64,000 nucleotides of DNA, from assembly GCF_001730685.1 (NCBI RefSeq), contig NZ_MDJR01000001.1, forward strand, positions 310,001-374,000. The letters are read 5' to 3'. Shown here one piece after another: positions 16,759-25,819 of the stretch. A model generated the notes under the pieces. That model saw only the letters and a list, made by a program, of their open reading frames with translations. It was not told the DNA's origin and ran no database searches. The DNA is from Caloranaerobacter ferrireducens. Its GTDB lineage: Bacteria > Bacillota > Clostridia > Tissierellales > Thermohalobacteraceae. Made by a program: the position numbers and the translations under genes. Position 1 is the stretch's first letter, and every line of letters starts with the position of its first letter.

Positions 16759-17607
16759 GTGGAAAAAATAAAAATTATAACAGATAGTGTTTCTGATATT
16801 CCTTCGCAATATATTGATGAATATGATATAGAGGTTGTTCCTTTGACAATTAATTTTGAAAATGAAAGCTATAAAGATAAGGTTGATATTACAGTCGATG
16901 AGTTTTATAAAAAAATGGATGAAAGTGATAAGTTACCAACTACTTCGCAGGTAACTCCAATGGAGTTTTTAAATACATATAAAAAATTCCAAGATGATTA
17001 TGATTATTTAATTGTGATAACTTTATCATCAAAACTAAGTGGGACATATCAGTCGGCTATTACAGCAGCTCAAATAGCAGAGATTGAAGATAAAGTTATA
17101 GTTGTAGATTCTAAAGGTATTACATTGGGGCAAGGGTTAATTGTATTAGAAGCTGCTCGTATGGCTAAGAATGGTAAAAGCAAAGATGAAATTATAGAAA
17201 GGTTAAATGAGTTAATTGATAAATTAGAATATATCATTGTAGTTGATTCACTAGAAAATTTAAAGAAGCTTGGTAGAATATCTGCTACTAAAGCATTTTT
17301 AGGAGAAAAACTTAAAATTAAGCCAGTTATAACTATGCAAGATGGATATATTGTGCAGATGGATAAGATACGTGGAAGGAAAAAAGTAATTAAATGGATT
17401 GTAGAGAAAATAGAAAATGAGAATATAAATTTAGCCAATCAGACAATAGGTATAAATTATGCAAGAGATAAGGAATTTGCTTTAGTACTTATAGATGCTA
17501 TAAAAGAAAATTTTGATGTTGGAGAAATAGTTTTTGGTGAAGTAGGTTGTACAGTAGCTATTTTTGCTGGTACTGGTGCATTTGCTATATATTATGAAAA
17601 AGAATAA
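16759..17607 (+). CDS. DegV-family fatty-acid-binding protein
   Basis: DegV (FakB-like) protein, 282 residues. The N-terminal signature KIITDSVSDIPSQYIDEY, the STVSKLSGT-like TLSSKLSGTYQSA (about residues 92-104) and the C-terminal EVGCTVAIFAGTGAFAI are diagnostic. Such proteins bind a fatty acid and present it to FakA kinase for phospholipid synthesis; no fakA is in the window. It starts with GTG after AAGGAGGAAA. Confidence 0.88.
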   Translation: MEKIKIITDSVSDIPSQYIDEYDIEVVPLTINFENESYKDKVDITVDEFYKKMDESDKLPTTSQVTPMEFLNTYKKFQDDYDYLIVITLSSKLSGTYQSAITAAQIAEIEDKVIVVDSKGITLGQGLIVLEAARMAKNGKSKDEIIERLNELIDKLEYIIVVDSLENLKKLGRISATKAFLGEKLKIKPVITMQDGYIVQMDKIRGRKKVIKWIVEKIENENINLANQTIGINYARDKEFALVLIDAIKENFDVGEIVFGEVGCTVAIFAGTGAFAIYYEKE

Positions 17608-17675
17608 AAATCTATTGATAAATTGTGGATATATTAAAAGACGAATCACGTAATTATTTACAGGAAGGTGATAGA

Positions 17676-18788
17676 GTGGCAAGTAAAGTTTATTTTGTAA
17701 ACTTAAGAGCGAGAAGCAAAAAAGATAATATACCGAATAAAATTCAAAGGTTATTTGATAAAGCTGGTATTAAAGAAATATTATCAAATGATGATTTAAC
17801 TGCAATAAAACTGCATTTTGGAGAAAAAGGTTCTAGTGCTTTTATACATCCAATTTTTGTTAGACAAATAGTTGATAAAGCAAAAGAATGTGGAGTTAAA
17901 CCTTTTTTAACAGATACAAATACTCTCTATACAGGAAGCAGGACAAATAGCGTTACACATATACAAACAGCAATAGAAAATGGATTTGCGTATGCTGTAG
18001 TAAATGCCCCTATAATAATAGCTGATGGTATATATAGCAAAAACTCAGTTGAAGTTAAAATAGACAAAAATCATTTTGAAACAGTAAAAATAGCTGGAGA
18101 TATTTATTACTCTAACTCTATGATTGTATTAAGCCATGTTAAGGGACATGGAATGGCTGGATTTGGTGGTGCTATAAAGAACTTAGCAATGGGTTGTGCG
18201 ACTGCTGCAGGAAAACAAATTCAGCATTCTGATGCTAAGCCTAAAGTCATTAGTAAGAAGTGTGTTGGTTGTAAGTTATGTGTTAAGCACTGTCCTGTTG
18301 AAGCTATAGAAATGGCAGATAATAAAGCAGTTATAGATAAAGACAAATGTATTGGATGTGGTGAATGTATAACAATATGTCCTAAACGTGCAATTCAAAT
18401 ACAATGGGAGACAGATTCAGATGTTTTCCTTGAAAAAATGGCTGAATACGCTTATGGAGCTGTTAAAAACAAAGAAGGTAAAGTTGCATACTTTAATTTT
18501 GTGATGAATGTAACTCCAATGTGTGACTGTGTTCCGTGGAGTGATGTACCAATAGTTAATGATGTAGGTATATTAGCTTCTTTTGACCCAGTAGCAATAG
18601 ATAAGGCAAGTATAGATTTAATAAATGAGCAAATTGGTATAAAAAATAGTGATTTGAAAGAGGGACACAAACCAGGTGAAGATAAATTTCATGGTTTACA
18701 TCCACAAGTTGATGCTAATAGAATATTAGAGTATGGAGAAGCTATTGGATTAGGTAGTGTAAATTATGAATTAATAGAAATTAAATAA
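17676..18788 (+). CDS. DUF362 domain / 4Fe-4S ferredoxin protein
   Basis: Fusion of a DUF362 domain with two ferredoxin-type [4Fe-4S] motifs: CVGCKLCVKHCP (about residues 197-208) and CIGCGECITICP (about 226-237). A conserved DUF362 segment, HVKGHGMAGFGGAIKNLAMG, lies just before them. It is probably a cytosolic electron-transfer or Fe-S enzyme of unknown reaction. GTG 17676 is preferred because AGGAAGGTG lies 6 nt upstream and the homologous part begins there; the upstream ATG 17625 has no ribosome binding site. It precedes the glycine riboswitch but has a separate promoter. Confidence 0.82.
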   Translation: MASKVYFVNLRARSKKDNIPNKIQRLFDKAGIKEILSNDDLTAIKLHFGEKGSSAFIHPIFVRQIVDKAKECGVKPFLTDTNTLYTGSRTNSVTHIQTAIENGFAYAVVNAPIIIADGIYSKNSVEVKIDKNHFETVKIAGDIYYSNSMIVLSHVKGHGMAGFGGAIKNLAMGCATAAGKQIQHSDAKPKVISKKCVGCKLCVKHCPVEAIEMADNKAVIDKDKCIGCGECITICPKRAIQIQWETDSDVFLEKMAEYAYGAVKNKEGKVAYFNFVMNVTPMCDCVPWSDVPIVNDVGILASFDPVAIDKASIDLINEQIGIKNSDLKEGHKPGEDKFHGLHPQVDANRILEYGEAIGLGSVNYELIEIK

Positions 18789-18800
18789 ATGAAAAATTTG

Positions 18801-18829
18801 TTGTATAAGAAAAATTTATGTATTATAAT
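18801..18829 (+). promoter_or_regulatory. Promoter of the glycine-riboswitch transcript
   Basis: TTGTAT (18801-18806), 17-nt spacer, TATAAT (18824-18829). Transcription would begin near 18836, about 35 nt before the first aptamer. Confidence 0.65.
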
Positions 18830-18870
18830 ATGAGTATAAAGAAGTTTAATAATTGAATATTGTTTTAACT

Positions 18871-19040
18871 GGATGAGAGATGCGGGAGAGACCGTTAAGG
18901 CGCCGAAGGAGTAAGTTATATACCTTGTGCCGGTATGTAATGAAGCTCTCAGGCAAAAGGACCGTATTTCGACAGTTCTCTGGAGAGCCTTAGGGCACCG
19001 AAGGAGCAATTCTTGTAAAAGAAGAAACTCTCAGGTTATA
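18871..19040 (+). ncRNA. Tandem glycine riboswitch
   Basis: Two glycine aptamers in tandem. Aptamer 1 has GGATGAGAGATGCGGGAGAGACC, GGCGCCGAAGGAG and GAAGCTCTCAGGCAAAAGGACC. Aptamer 2 has TTCTCTGGAGAGCC, GGCACCGAAGGAGCAA and GAAACTCTCAGG. The short linker between them is typical. It lies just upstream of the glycine reductase operon, so glycine is expected to turn the operon on; the terminator at 19041 is the expression platform. Confidence 0.95.
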
Positions 19041-19083
19041 AACAGAGCAAAGGCACCTATAAAGGGCTTTTGCTCTGTTTTTA
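19041..19083 (+). terminator. Riboswitch-controlled terminator
   Basis: ACAGAGCAAA / TTTTGCTCTGT stem ending in TTTTT, immediately after the second aptamer. Part of the 5' arm adjoins the end of aptamer 2, so ligand binding could prevent terminator formation. Confidence 0.8.
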
Positions 19084-19127
19084 TGTCATTTTTACTGAAA
19101 ACCTTTTCCTTTTAAGGAGTGAATTGA

Positions 19128-19508
19128 TTGGGTAAAATACTTATAACCAATAATCCTTTAGTAAAAGAGCAATTATCGGAATATATCGTAGTAGAGTATT
19201 ATGAAACGGACTATTTGAATATTTTGAGAAAAGTTAGAGATAAAATACATCTAGGTCATAAGTTGTTATCACATCCTTTATCAGGTAGTGTTAAACCTAA
19301 TGAAACACCTTACAAATCTATAATTATTAGTAGTGATAGAGCAAAATTAGATTATGATTCACTGATAATTATTGAGGGGAGTATACAAACTGCAGAAAAG
19401 TTTTTAAGAGATTTTAAAACTCCAAATTGGCCAGAAAAGATTTTATTGGATTTTCAAACTATAGATTTGTCTCTTATTAAGGATGTTGTTATAAACGAAA
19501 AGGTATAA
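19128..19508 (+). CDS. grdX: GrdX family protein
   Basis: Small (126-residue) protein of unknown function found at the head of glycine/sarcosine/betaine reductase operons. Conserved parts are the N-terminal ITNNPLVKE and the central GHKLLSHPLSGSVKPNETPYKS (about residues 44-65). It starts with TTG after AAGGAGTG. Being the first gene behind the glycine riboswitch, it is presumably co-regulated with grd genes. Its role in reductase maturation or regulation is not established. Confidence 0.85.
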   Translation: MGKILITNNPLVKEQLSEYIVVEYYETDYLNILRKVRDKIHLGHKLLSHPLSGSVKPNETPYKSIIISSDRAKLDYDSLIIIEGSIQTAEKFLRDFKTPNWPEKILLDFQTIDLSLIKDVVINEKV

Positions 19509-19594
19509 TTTAAAAAGCTGTATTTGCATAAAAAAAGCGTTAAAGAGAGAAAATTTAGTTAAGTTGGAACAAAATTTTAAAAGGGGTGTTGATT

Positions 19595-20542
19595 ATGGAA
19601 AATTTATATGATGTAGTTATTATAGGTTCAGGCCCAGCAGGTCTATCAGCTGCTTTATATGCAGGAAGGGCAAGGTTAAAGACTTTAGTTATTGAAAAAG
19701 AGAGAACAGGAGGACAAATAGTAACTACAGATGAAGTTGCTAATTATCCTGGATCAATCAGAAATGCAACAGGACCTTCTTTAATCGCAAGAATGGTTGA
19801 ACAAGTTGAAGAATTTGGAGCAGAAAGAGTTTCTGATACTATTACTGAAGTTGAATTAGAAGGAAAAATCAAAGTGCTTAAAGGAGAAAAGGGAGAATAC
19901 AGAGCTAAAACTGTAATAGTTGCAACAGGCGCAAAACCTAGACAGCTAAATTGCCCAGGAGAAAAAGAGTTTACTGGAAAAGGAGTTTCTTATTGTGCTA
20001 CTTGTGATGCTGATTTCTTTACTGATTTTGACGTATATGTAATTGGTGGAGGAGATTCAGCAGTAGAAGAGGCTATTTATTTGACAAAGTTCGCTAGAAA
20101 AGTAACTATAATACATAGAAGAGATCAGTTAAGAGCAGCTAAATCTATTCAGGAAAAAGCGTTTAAGAATGAAAAAATTGATTTTATTTGGAATTCTGAA
20201 GTAAAGGAAATAAAAGGCGATGGTATCGTTGAATCAATGGTTATAAGAAACAGAGTGACTGGTGAAGAAACAGAAATACATGCAAATGAAGAAGATGGTA
20301 CTTTTGGTATATTCGTATTCATAGGATATATGCCACAAACTGATTTATTCAAAGGTATATTAGATATGGATGAAAGAGGTTACTTGTTAACTGATGAAGA
20401 TATGAAAACAAATATTGAAGGAGTTTTTGCGGCAGGAGATTGTAGGAAAAAGTCATTAAGACAGGTTGTTACTGCCTGTGCAGATGGAGCAATAGCTGCT
20501 ACACAGGCTGAAAAATATATCGAGAATAATTTTAGTGAATAA
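19595..20542 (+). CDS. trxB: Thioredoxin reductase of the glycine reductase system
   Basis: FAD- and NAD(P)H-dependent disulfide reductase. FAD-binding GSGPAGLSAALYAGRA lies near residues 11-26, the redox-active CATC near 135-138, NAD(P)H-binding GGGDSAVEEA near 152-161, and the C-terminal FAD motif GVFAAGDCR near 274-282. About 315 residues, normal for low-Mr enzymes. ATG 19595 follows AAAGGGGTG. It reduces the adjacent thioredoxin, which in turn recycles the selenoprotein GrdA. Confidence 0.93.
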   Translation: MENLYDVVIIGSGPAGLSAALYAGRARLKTLVIEKERTGGQIVTTDEVANYPGSIRNATGPSLIARMVEQVEEFGAERVSDTITEVELEGKIKVLKGEKGEYRAKTVIVATGAKPRQLNCPGEKEFTGKGVSYCATCDADFFTDFDVYVIGGGDSAVEEAIYLTKFARKVTIIHRRDQLRAAKSIQEKAFKNEKIDFIWNSEVKEIKGDGIVESMVIRNRVTGEETEIHANEEDGTFGIFVFIGYMPQTDLFKGILDMDERGYLLTDEDMKTNIEGVFAAGDCRKKSLRQVVTACADGAIAATQAEKYIENNFSE

Positions 20543-20559
20543 AATAAGGAGGGGTTATG

Positions 20560-20877
20560 ATGTTAGAAGTAAATAAGGAAACTTTTGAAGCTGAAGTACT
20601 AAATGCAGAAGGATATGTATTAGTAGATTTCTGGGGAAAAAGCTGTGAACCTTGTAAAGCTTTATTACCACATGTAGAGGAATTAGCAGAAAAATATGGA
20701 GACAAGATGAAATTCTGTAAACTTGATACTTCATCAGCAAGAAGACTAGCTATTAAGCAAAGAGTATTAGGATTACCTACAATAGCTATTTATAAAGATG
20801 GAGAAAAAATTGATGAATTAACAAAAGAAGATGCAACACCTGCAAACATAGAAGAAATGATTAAGAAGTATATCTAA
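20560..20877 (+). CDS. trxA: Thioredoxin with atypical CEPC active site
   Basis: 105-residue thioredoxin fold. The canonical active site WCGPC is replaced by SCEPC in DFWGKSCEPCKALLP (about residues 23-37); the cis-Pro loop LPTIAIYK (about 69-76) is intact. Divergent active sites are known in glycine-reductase-linked thioredoxins of amino-acid fermenters. The gene sits between trxB and grdE and is likely the dedicated electron donor to the complex. ATG 20560 is better spaced from GGAGGGG than the overlapping ATG 20557. Confidence 0.9.
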   Translation: MLEVNKETFEAEVLNAEGYVLVDFWGKSCEPCKALLPHVEELAEKYGDKMKFCKLDTSSARRLAIKQRVLGLPTIAIYKDGEKIDELTKEDATPANIEEMIKKYI

Positions 20878-20921
20878 ATTTTTTCTTTGAATATATTGAA
20901 AACTAAAGGGAGGTGAATTGC

Positions 20922-22208
20922 ATGCGCCTAGAACTAGGAAATATCTATATCAAAGATGTTCAATTTGGTAATGAAACAAAGGTTGAAAATGGAGTACTTT
21001 ATGTAAATAAAGAAGAATTGATTTCTATCATATCAGAAGATGAACATCTAAAGAGTGTAGATGTTGAGTTAGCTAGACCAGGTGAAAGTGTAAGAATAAT
21101 GCCTGTAAAGGATGTTATTGAGCCTAGAGTTAAAGTAGAAGGAAAAGGTGGCATTTTCCCTGGTGTAATATCAAAGGTAGAAACAGTAGGTTCTGGAAGA
21201 ACTAATGTTTTGAAAGGCGCTGCTGTAGTAACTACTGGTAAAATAGTAGGTTTCCAAGAAGGTATAATTGATATGACTGGCCCAGGAGCCGAGTATACAC
21301 CTTTTTCAAAGTTAAATAATGTTGTTTTAGTATGTGAGCCAGTTGATGGTTTAAAGCAACATGAACATGAGAAAGCTGTTAGAATGGCTGGATTAAAAGC
21401 TGCAGAGTATTTAGGAAAAGCAGCTAAGAATGTAGAGCCAGATGATGTTGAAACTTACGAATTTTTACCATTACTTAAGAGTATTGAAAAATATCCAAAT
21501 TTACCAAAGGTAGCATATGTATTAATGCTTCAAAGCCAAGGTTTATTACATGATACTTATGTATATGGTGTTGATGCTAAACAGATATTACCAACTTTAA
21601 TAAGCCCAACTGAGTTAATGGATGGTGCTATTATTAGTGGTAACTGTGTATCAGCTTGCGACAAGAATACTACTTATCATCACTTAAATAACCCAATAAT
21701 TCATGACCTTTATAAGAAACATGGAAAAGAATTGAATTTTGTTGGTGTTATTATAACTAATGAAAACGTATATTTAGCTGATAAAGAACGTTCATCAAAC
21801 TGGACTGCTAAATTAGCTGAATATTTAGGTGTAGATGGTGTTATCATTTCACAAGAAGGTTTTGGTAACCCAGATACAGACTTAATTATGAACTGCAAGA
21901 AAATAGAACAAAAAGGCATTAAAACAGTTATTGTAACAGATGAATATGCAGGAAGAGATGGAGCTTCACAATCATTAGCAGATGCAGACCCACTAGCAAA
22001 TGCAGTTGTTACAGGAGGTAACGCTAATGAAGTTATCGAGTTACCACCTATGGACAAAGTGATAGGACACATTGAACCTGCTAATAAGATTGCTGGTGGA
22101 TTTGATGGTAGCTTAAAAGAAGATGGTTCAATTGTAGTTGAGTTACAAGCTATAACAGGAGCTACTAATGAGCTAGGATTTAATAAATTAACAGCTAAAG
22201 GATATTAA
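20922..22208 (+). CDS. grdE: Glycine reductase complex component B, alpha/beta proprotein
   Basis: Precursor of the 25- and 47-kDa subunits of the substrate-binding protein B. The proprotein is cleaved at an Asn-Cys bond, and the Cys becomes a pyruvoyl group that forms a Schiff base with glycine. Here the candidate is Cys242 in ISGNCVSACDK, matching the position known in the family. 428 residues, full length. ATG 20922 follows GGGAGGTG. Glycine specificity (not sarcosine or betaine) is supported by the riboswitch and by the neighbouring order. Confidence 0.93.
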   Translation: MRLELGNIYIKDVQFGNETKVENGVLYVNKEELISIISEDEHLKSVDVELARPGESVRIMPVKDVIEPRVKVEGKGGIFPGVISKVETVGSGRTNVLKGAAVVTTGKIVGFQEGIIDMTGPGAEYTPFSKLNNVVLVCEPVDGLKQHEHEKAVRMAGLKAAEYLGKAAKNVEPDDVETYEFLPLLKSIEKYPNLPKVAYVLMLQSQGLLHDTYVYGVDAKQILPTLISPTELMDGAIISGNCVSACDKNTTYHHLNNPIIHDLYKKHGKELNFVGVIITNENVYLADKERSSNWTAKLAEYLGVDGVIISQEGFGNPDTDLIMNCKKIEQKGIKTVIVTDEYAGRDGASQSLADADPLANAVVTGGNANEVIELPPMDKVIGHIEPANKIAGGFDGSLKEDGSIVVELQAITGATNELGFNKLTAKGY

Positions 22209-22287
22209 ACTATTTACTTGTAAATTATAAATAGTGTACAAAACAAAGAAAACTGAAATAAAAATTAGATAGAAAGGAAGGGTAAGA

Positions 22288-22764
22288 ATGGGATTACTAG
22301 ATGGTAAGAAAGTAATCGTAATTGGTGACAGAGATGGAATTCCTGCACCAGCTATTGAAGAGTGCTTAAAGACTACTGAAGCTGAAGTAGTTTTTGCATC
22401 AACTGAATGTTTTGTCTGAACTGCTGCAGGAGCTATGGACCTAGAAAATCAAAAGAGGGTTAAAGATTTAACTGAAAAATATGGTGCTGAAAATATTGTT
22501 GTAATATTAGGAGCTGCTGAAGCAGAAGCTGCTGGGCTAGCAGCTGAAACTGTTACAGCAGGAGACCCTACTTTTGCAGGTCCATTAGCAGGAGTCCAGT
22601 TAGGACTTAGAGTATATCATGCGGTAGAACCAGAATTCAAAAATGAAGTTGATCCAGAAGTTTATGATGAGCAAATTGGTATGATGGAAATGGTATTAGA
22701 TGTAGATGAGATTATAAGTGAAGTTAGCGATATAAGAGAAGAATATTGTAAATTTAACGACTAA
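22288..22764 (+). CDS. grdA: Glycine reductase selenoprotein A (Sec at codon 44)
   Basis: Small (158-residue) selenoprotein PA that carries the carboxymethyl-selenocysteine intermediate between components B and C. The reading frame from ATG 22288 contains one in-frame TGA at 22417-22419, inside the family motif [15 protein letters not shown] with U at residue 44. Without Sec decoding the gene would look like a 3' fragment starting at 22435. AAGGAAGGG lies upstream. A bacterial SECIS stem-loop is expected directly downstream of the TGA. The selA-D genes are not in the window. Confidence 0.96.
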
Positions 22765-22794
22765 ATAAGACCCGAATTAGAGAGGGGGGGAAAA

Positions 22795-24105
22795 ATGAGC
22801 AAAATAAGAGTAGTTCATTATATTAATCAATTCTTTGCAGGAATTGGTGGAGAAGAGAAAGCTGACCACAAACCTGAAGTAAGAGAAGGTGTTGTAGGTC
22901 CAGGAATGGAATTTAGCAAAAGATTTGGTGACGAAGCAGAAATAGTAGCAACTATAATCTGTGGTGACTCATATTTCAATGAAAATATAGAAGAAGCAAA
23001 GAAAACAATAATTGAAATGGTTAGAAAATATAACCCTGACTTATTTATTGCTGGTCCAGCGTTTAATGCTGGTAGATACGGGGTTGCTTGCGGTACTATA
23101 ACTGAAGCTGTTAATAAAGAATTAGGAATACCAGTATTAACAGGTATGTATCCAGAAAACCCTGGAGCAGACATGTTCAAAAAGAGCGTTTATATAGTAG
23201 AAACTAAAAATAGTGCAGCTGGTATGAGAAAAGCTGTTAAATCAATGGCTGCTCTAGCTCTAAAACTAGCAAAAGGCGAAGAAATAGGAACTCCTGATGT
23301 GGAAGGTTATATTCCTAGAGGTATAAGAAAGAATTATTTTGCAGAAAAAAGAGGTTCAGAAAGAGCCGTTGAAATGCTTATCAAAAAGCTTAAAGGTGAG
23401 GAATTTAAAACTGAGTATCCAATGCCAGATTTTGACAGAGTAGAACCAAATCCTCCAGTAAAGGATATTACTAAAGCTAAGATTGCTTTAGTTACTTCTG
23501 GAGGTATAGTACCAAAGGGCAATCCGGATCATATTGAATCTTCAAGTGCATCTAAGTATGGTAAATATGATATTTCACAATTCGATGATTTAACACCAGA
23601 AACACATGAAACAGCACATGGTGGTTATGACCCAGTATATGCAAATGAAGATGCAGATAGGGTATTACCTGTAGATGTTCTTAGAGAACTTGAAAAAGAA
23701 GGAAAAATTGGAGAACTTCACAGATACTTCTATACTACAACTGGTAATGGTACTGCTGTTGCTAACGCTAAAGCTTTTGCAGCTGAGTTTGCAAAAGAGT
23801 TAGTAGCAGATGGTGTAGATGCTGTTATCTTAACATCTACATGAGGTACTTGTACACGTTGCGGTGCAACGATGGTTAAAGAAATTGAAAGAGCAGGAAT
23901 TCCTGTAGTTCACATGTGTACAGTAGTACCTATATCATTAACTGTTGGTGCTAATAGAATAGTTCCAACAATAGCGATACCACATCCACTTGGAAATCCA
24001 AGCCTTAGCAAAGAAGAAGAGAAGGCTTTAAGAAGAAGCTTAGTTGAAAGAGCATTAAAAGCTTTACAGACTGAAGTGGATGGACAGACAGTTTTTGAAG
24101 AGTAA
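22795..24105 (+). CDS. grdB: Glycine reductase complex component B gamma subunit (Sec at codon 350)
   Basis: 436-residue selenoprotein of component B, which transfers the glycine-derived group to GrdA. The in-frame TGA at 23842-23844 lies in ILTSTUGTCTRCGATM (U350), followed by Cys residues giving a U..C redox motif. Sequence on both sides of the TGA is continuous with the family (N-terminal VHYINQFFAGIGGEEKAD; C-terminal PHPLGNPSLS). AGAGAGGGGGG precedes ATG 22795. A terminator follows, separating it from grdCD. Confidence 0.95.
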
Positions 24106-24124
24106 GTTAATCATATAAAACTAT

Positions 24125-24154
24125 AAGGGTGATGATAGGTTCATCACCCTTTAT
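24125..24154 (+). terminator. Intra-operon terminator between grdB and grdC
   Basis: AAGGGTGATGA / TCATCACCCTT stem with a 5-nt loop followed by TATT, a weak T-tract. Partial read-through could set the ratio of component C to components A and B. Confidence 0.7.
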
Positions 24155-24170
24155 TAAAATATAGCAGAAT

Positions 24171-24256
24171 GATGTTTTATGAAAACATATGCTATTCGTT
24201 TTTTGGATATCAAATAACGAATATCAAAAGGCGAGAGACCAATGACGAGAATTTAT
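24171..24256 (+). repeat. Family 3 intergenic repeat upstream of grdC
   Basis: TTTTATGAAAAC, then a TATTCGTT / AACGAATA hairpin, then a GCGAGAGACCAATGACGAG tail. Equivalent blocks lie at 35927-36006 and 46171-46250. Each ends a few bases before the ribosome binding site of the next gene. Confidence 0.55.
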
Positions 24257-24269
24257 GGAGGTGAAAACT

Positions 24270-25808
24270 ATGAGTTTTGCAGTAGTTAAAGGAACTGGTT
24301 ATGTTTTAGTACATGCACCTGATATGGTTATACACAGTGGTACTACTCAAACTTCAGAGAGAGTAATAAATCCTGATTCAGAATATTTAAAAGAACTTCC
24401 AAAGCATTTGCGTAATTTTGATGAAGTTGTAAGTTATGCACCAAATCAAACTTATATCGGAAATATTTCGCCAGATGATTTAGCTAAAATTGAGATGCCT
24501 TGGTATGATAAAAAAGTTGAAGGTGCAGATAGATTTGGTAAGTTTGGAGAAATAATGCCTCAGGACGAATTTATAGGTCTTATGAAGATATCTGATGCAT
24601 TTGATTTAGTAAAACTTGAAAAAGAATTTACTAATGTTGTTAAAGAGAAATTAGAAAAACATCCATTAATAAATGATAACCTAATTTCAAAACTTAAAGA
24701 AGGAGAAGAAATCTCTGAAATAGAAAAATTGATTAATGAGCAGCATGCTGAACCTATCTATAATGAAGGTAAAATAGTTGGATGTGTTAAGAGAGCACAT
24801 GATATTGATATTAACTTGAATGCTCATACTTTATTTGAAAACTTAGTTGTTAAAGCTTCAGGTGTATTAGCGTTATTAAATTTACTAGCTAAGAACAATT
24901 TTAAAGCTGAAGATATAGATTATGTAATTGAATGTTCAGAAGAAGCTTGCGGAGATATGAACCAAAGAGGTGGTGGAAACTTCGCAAAGGCAATTGCAGA
25001 AGTTGTAGGTTGCATCAACGCTACTGGTTCAGACACAAGAGGATTCTGTGCTGCACCTACTCATGCATTAATAGAGGCTGCTGCTTTAGTTCAAGCAGGA
25101 GTTTATGAAAATGTTGTAATAGTAGGTGGAGGAGCAACTGCAAAATTAGGAATGAATGGAAAAGACCACGTGAAAAAAGGTATGCCTGTATTAGAGGACG
25201 TTTTAGGTGGATTTGCAGTATTAGTAAGCAAAAATGATGGTGTAAATCCTGTATTAAGAACTGATTTAGTAGGACGCCATACAGTTGGAACAGGTTCATC
25301 ACCACAGGCTGTAATAACTTCACTAATAACAGCTCCTCTTGATAAAGGAAATCTAAAAATTACAGACATAGATAAGTATTCTGTTGAGATGCAAAACCCA
25401 GATGTTACAAAGCCTGCTGGAGCAGGAGATGTTCCTACATCGAACTATAAGATGATTGCTGCTTTAGGTGTTAAGAGAAAAGAACTAGACAGAAAAGACT
25501 TAATGAATTTCGTTAAAGAACATGGTATGCCAGGATGGGCTCCAACTCAAGGACATATTCCTTCTGGTGTTCCTTATATTGGTTTTGCAAGAGAAGAACT
25601 ACTTAATGGTAAAATAAATAGAGTTATGATTGTTGGTAAAGGTAGTTTATTCTTAGGTCGTATGACAAATCTATTTGATGGTGTGTCAATCGTAATTGAA
25701 AGAAATAGTGGTAAAGTGGATAGCAATAAAGGAGTTTCTGAAGAAGAAGTTAAAAAGTTAGTAGCAGAAGCTATGAGGGAATTTGCATCACATCTTTTAA
25801 GAGATTAG
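24270..25808 (+). CDS. grdC: Glycine reductase complex component C, beta subunit
   Basis: 512-residue subunit of protein PC, which converts the Se-carboxymethyl group on GrdA into acetyl phosphate. It has a thiolase/ketoacyl-synthase-like fold: SEEACGDMNQRGGGN (about residues 227-241) includes the conserved Cys and NATGSDTRGFCAAPTHALI follows. ATG 24270 follows GGAGGTG; an earlier ATG at 24255 overlaps this site. It is followed 11 nt later by grdD. Confidence 0.93.
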   Translation: MSFAVVKGTGYVLVHAPDMVIHSGTTQTSERVINPDSEYLKELPKHLRNFDEVVSYAPNQTYIGNISPDDLAKIEMPWYDKKVEGADRFGKFGEIMPQDEFIGLMKISDAFDLVKLEKEFTNVVKEKLEKHPLINDNLISKLKEGEEISEIEKLINEQHAEPIYNEGKIVGCVKRAHDIDINLNAHTLFENLVVKASGVLALLNLLAKNNFKAEDIDYVIECSEEACGDMNQRGGGNFAKAIAEVVGCINATGSDTRGFCAAPTHALIEAAALVQAGVYENVVIVGGGATAKLGMNGKDHVKKGMPVLEDVLGGFAVLVSKNDGVNPVLRTDLVGRHTVGTGSSPQAVITSLITAPLDKGNLKITDIDKYSVEMQNPDVTKPAGAGDVPTSNYKMIAALGVKRKELDRKDLMNFVKEHGMPGWAPTQGHIPSGVPYIGFAREELLNGKINRVMIVGKGSLFLGRMTNLFDGVSIVIERNSGKVDSNKGVSEEEVKKLVAEAMREFASHLLRD

Positions 25809-25819
25809 AGGTGATATAG

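Noticed and set aside
18764-19115. Small ORFs on both strands across the glycine riboswitch
   Set aside because: They lie within the structured aptamers, have no ribosome binding sites and resemble no protein.
22435-22764. Separate short gene starting MDLENQKRV
   Set aside because: It is the 3' part of grdA after the in-frame selenocysteine TGA; the frame continues upstream to ATG 22288 with the family motif across the TGA.
22795-23844. grdB as a truncated 349-residue gene
   Set aside because: The TGA at 23842 is in the conserved Sec position and sequence homologous to the family continues after it.
23872-24105. Separate 77-residue gene starting MVKEIERAG
   Set aside because: It is the 3' part of grdB after the selenocysteine TGA at 23842.
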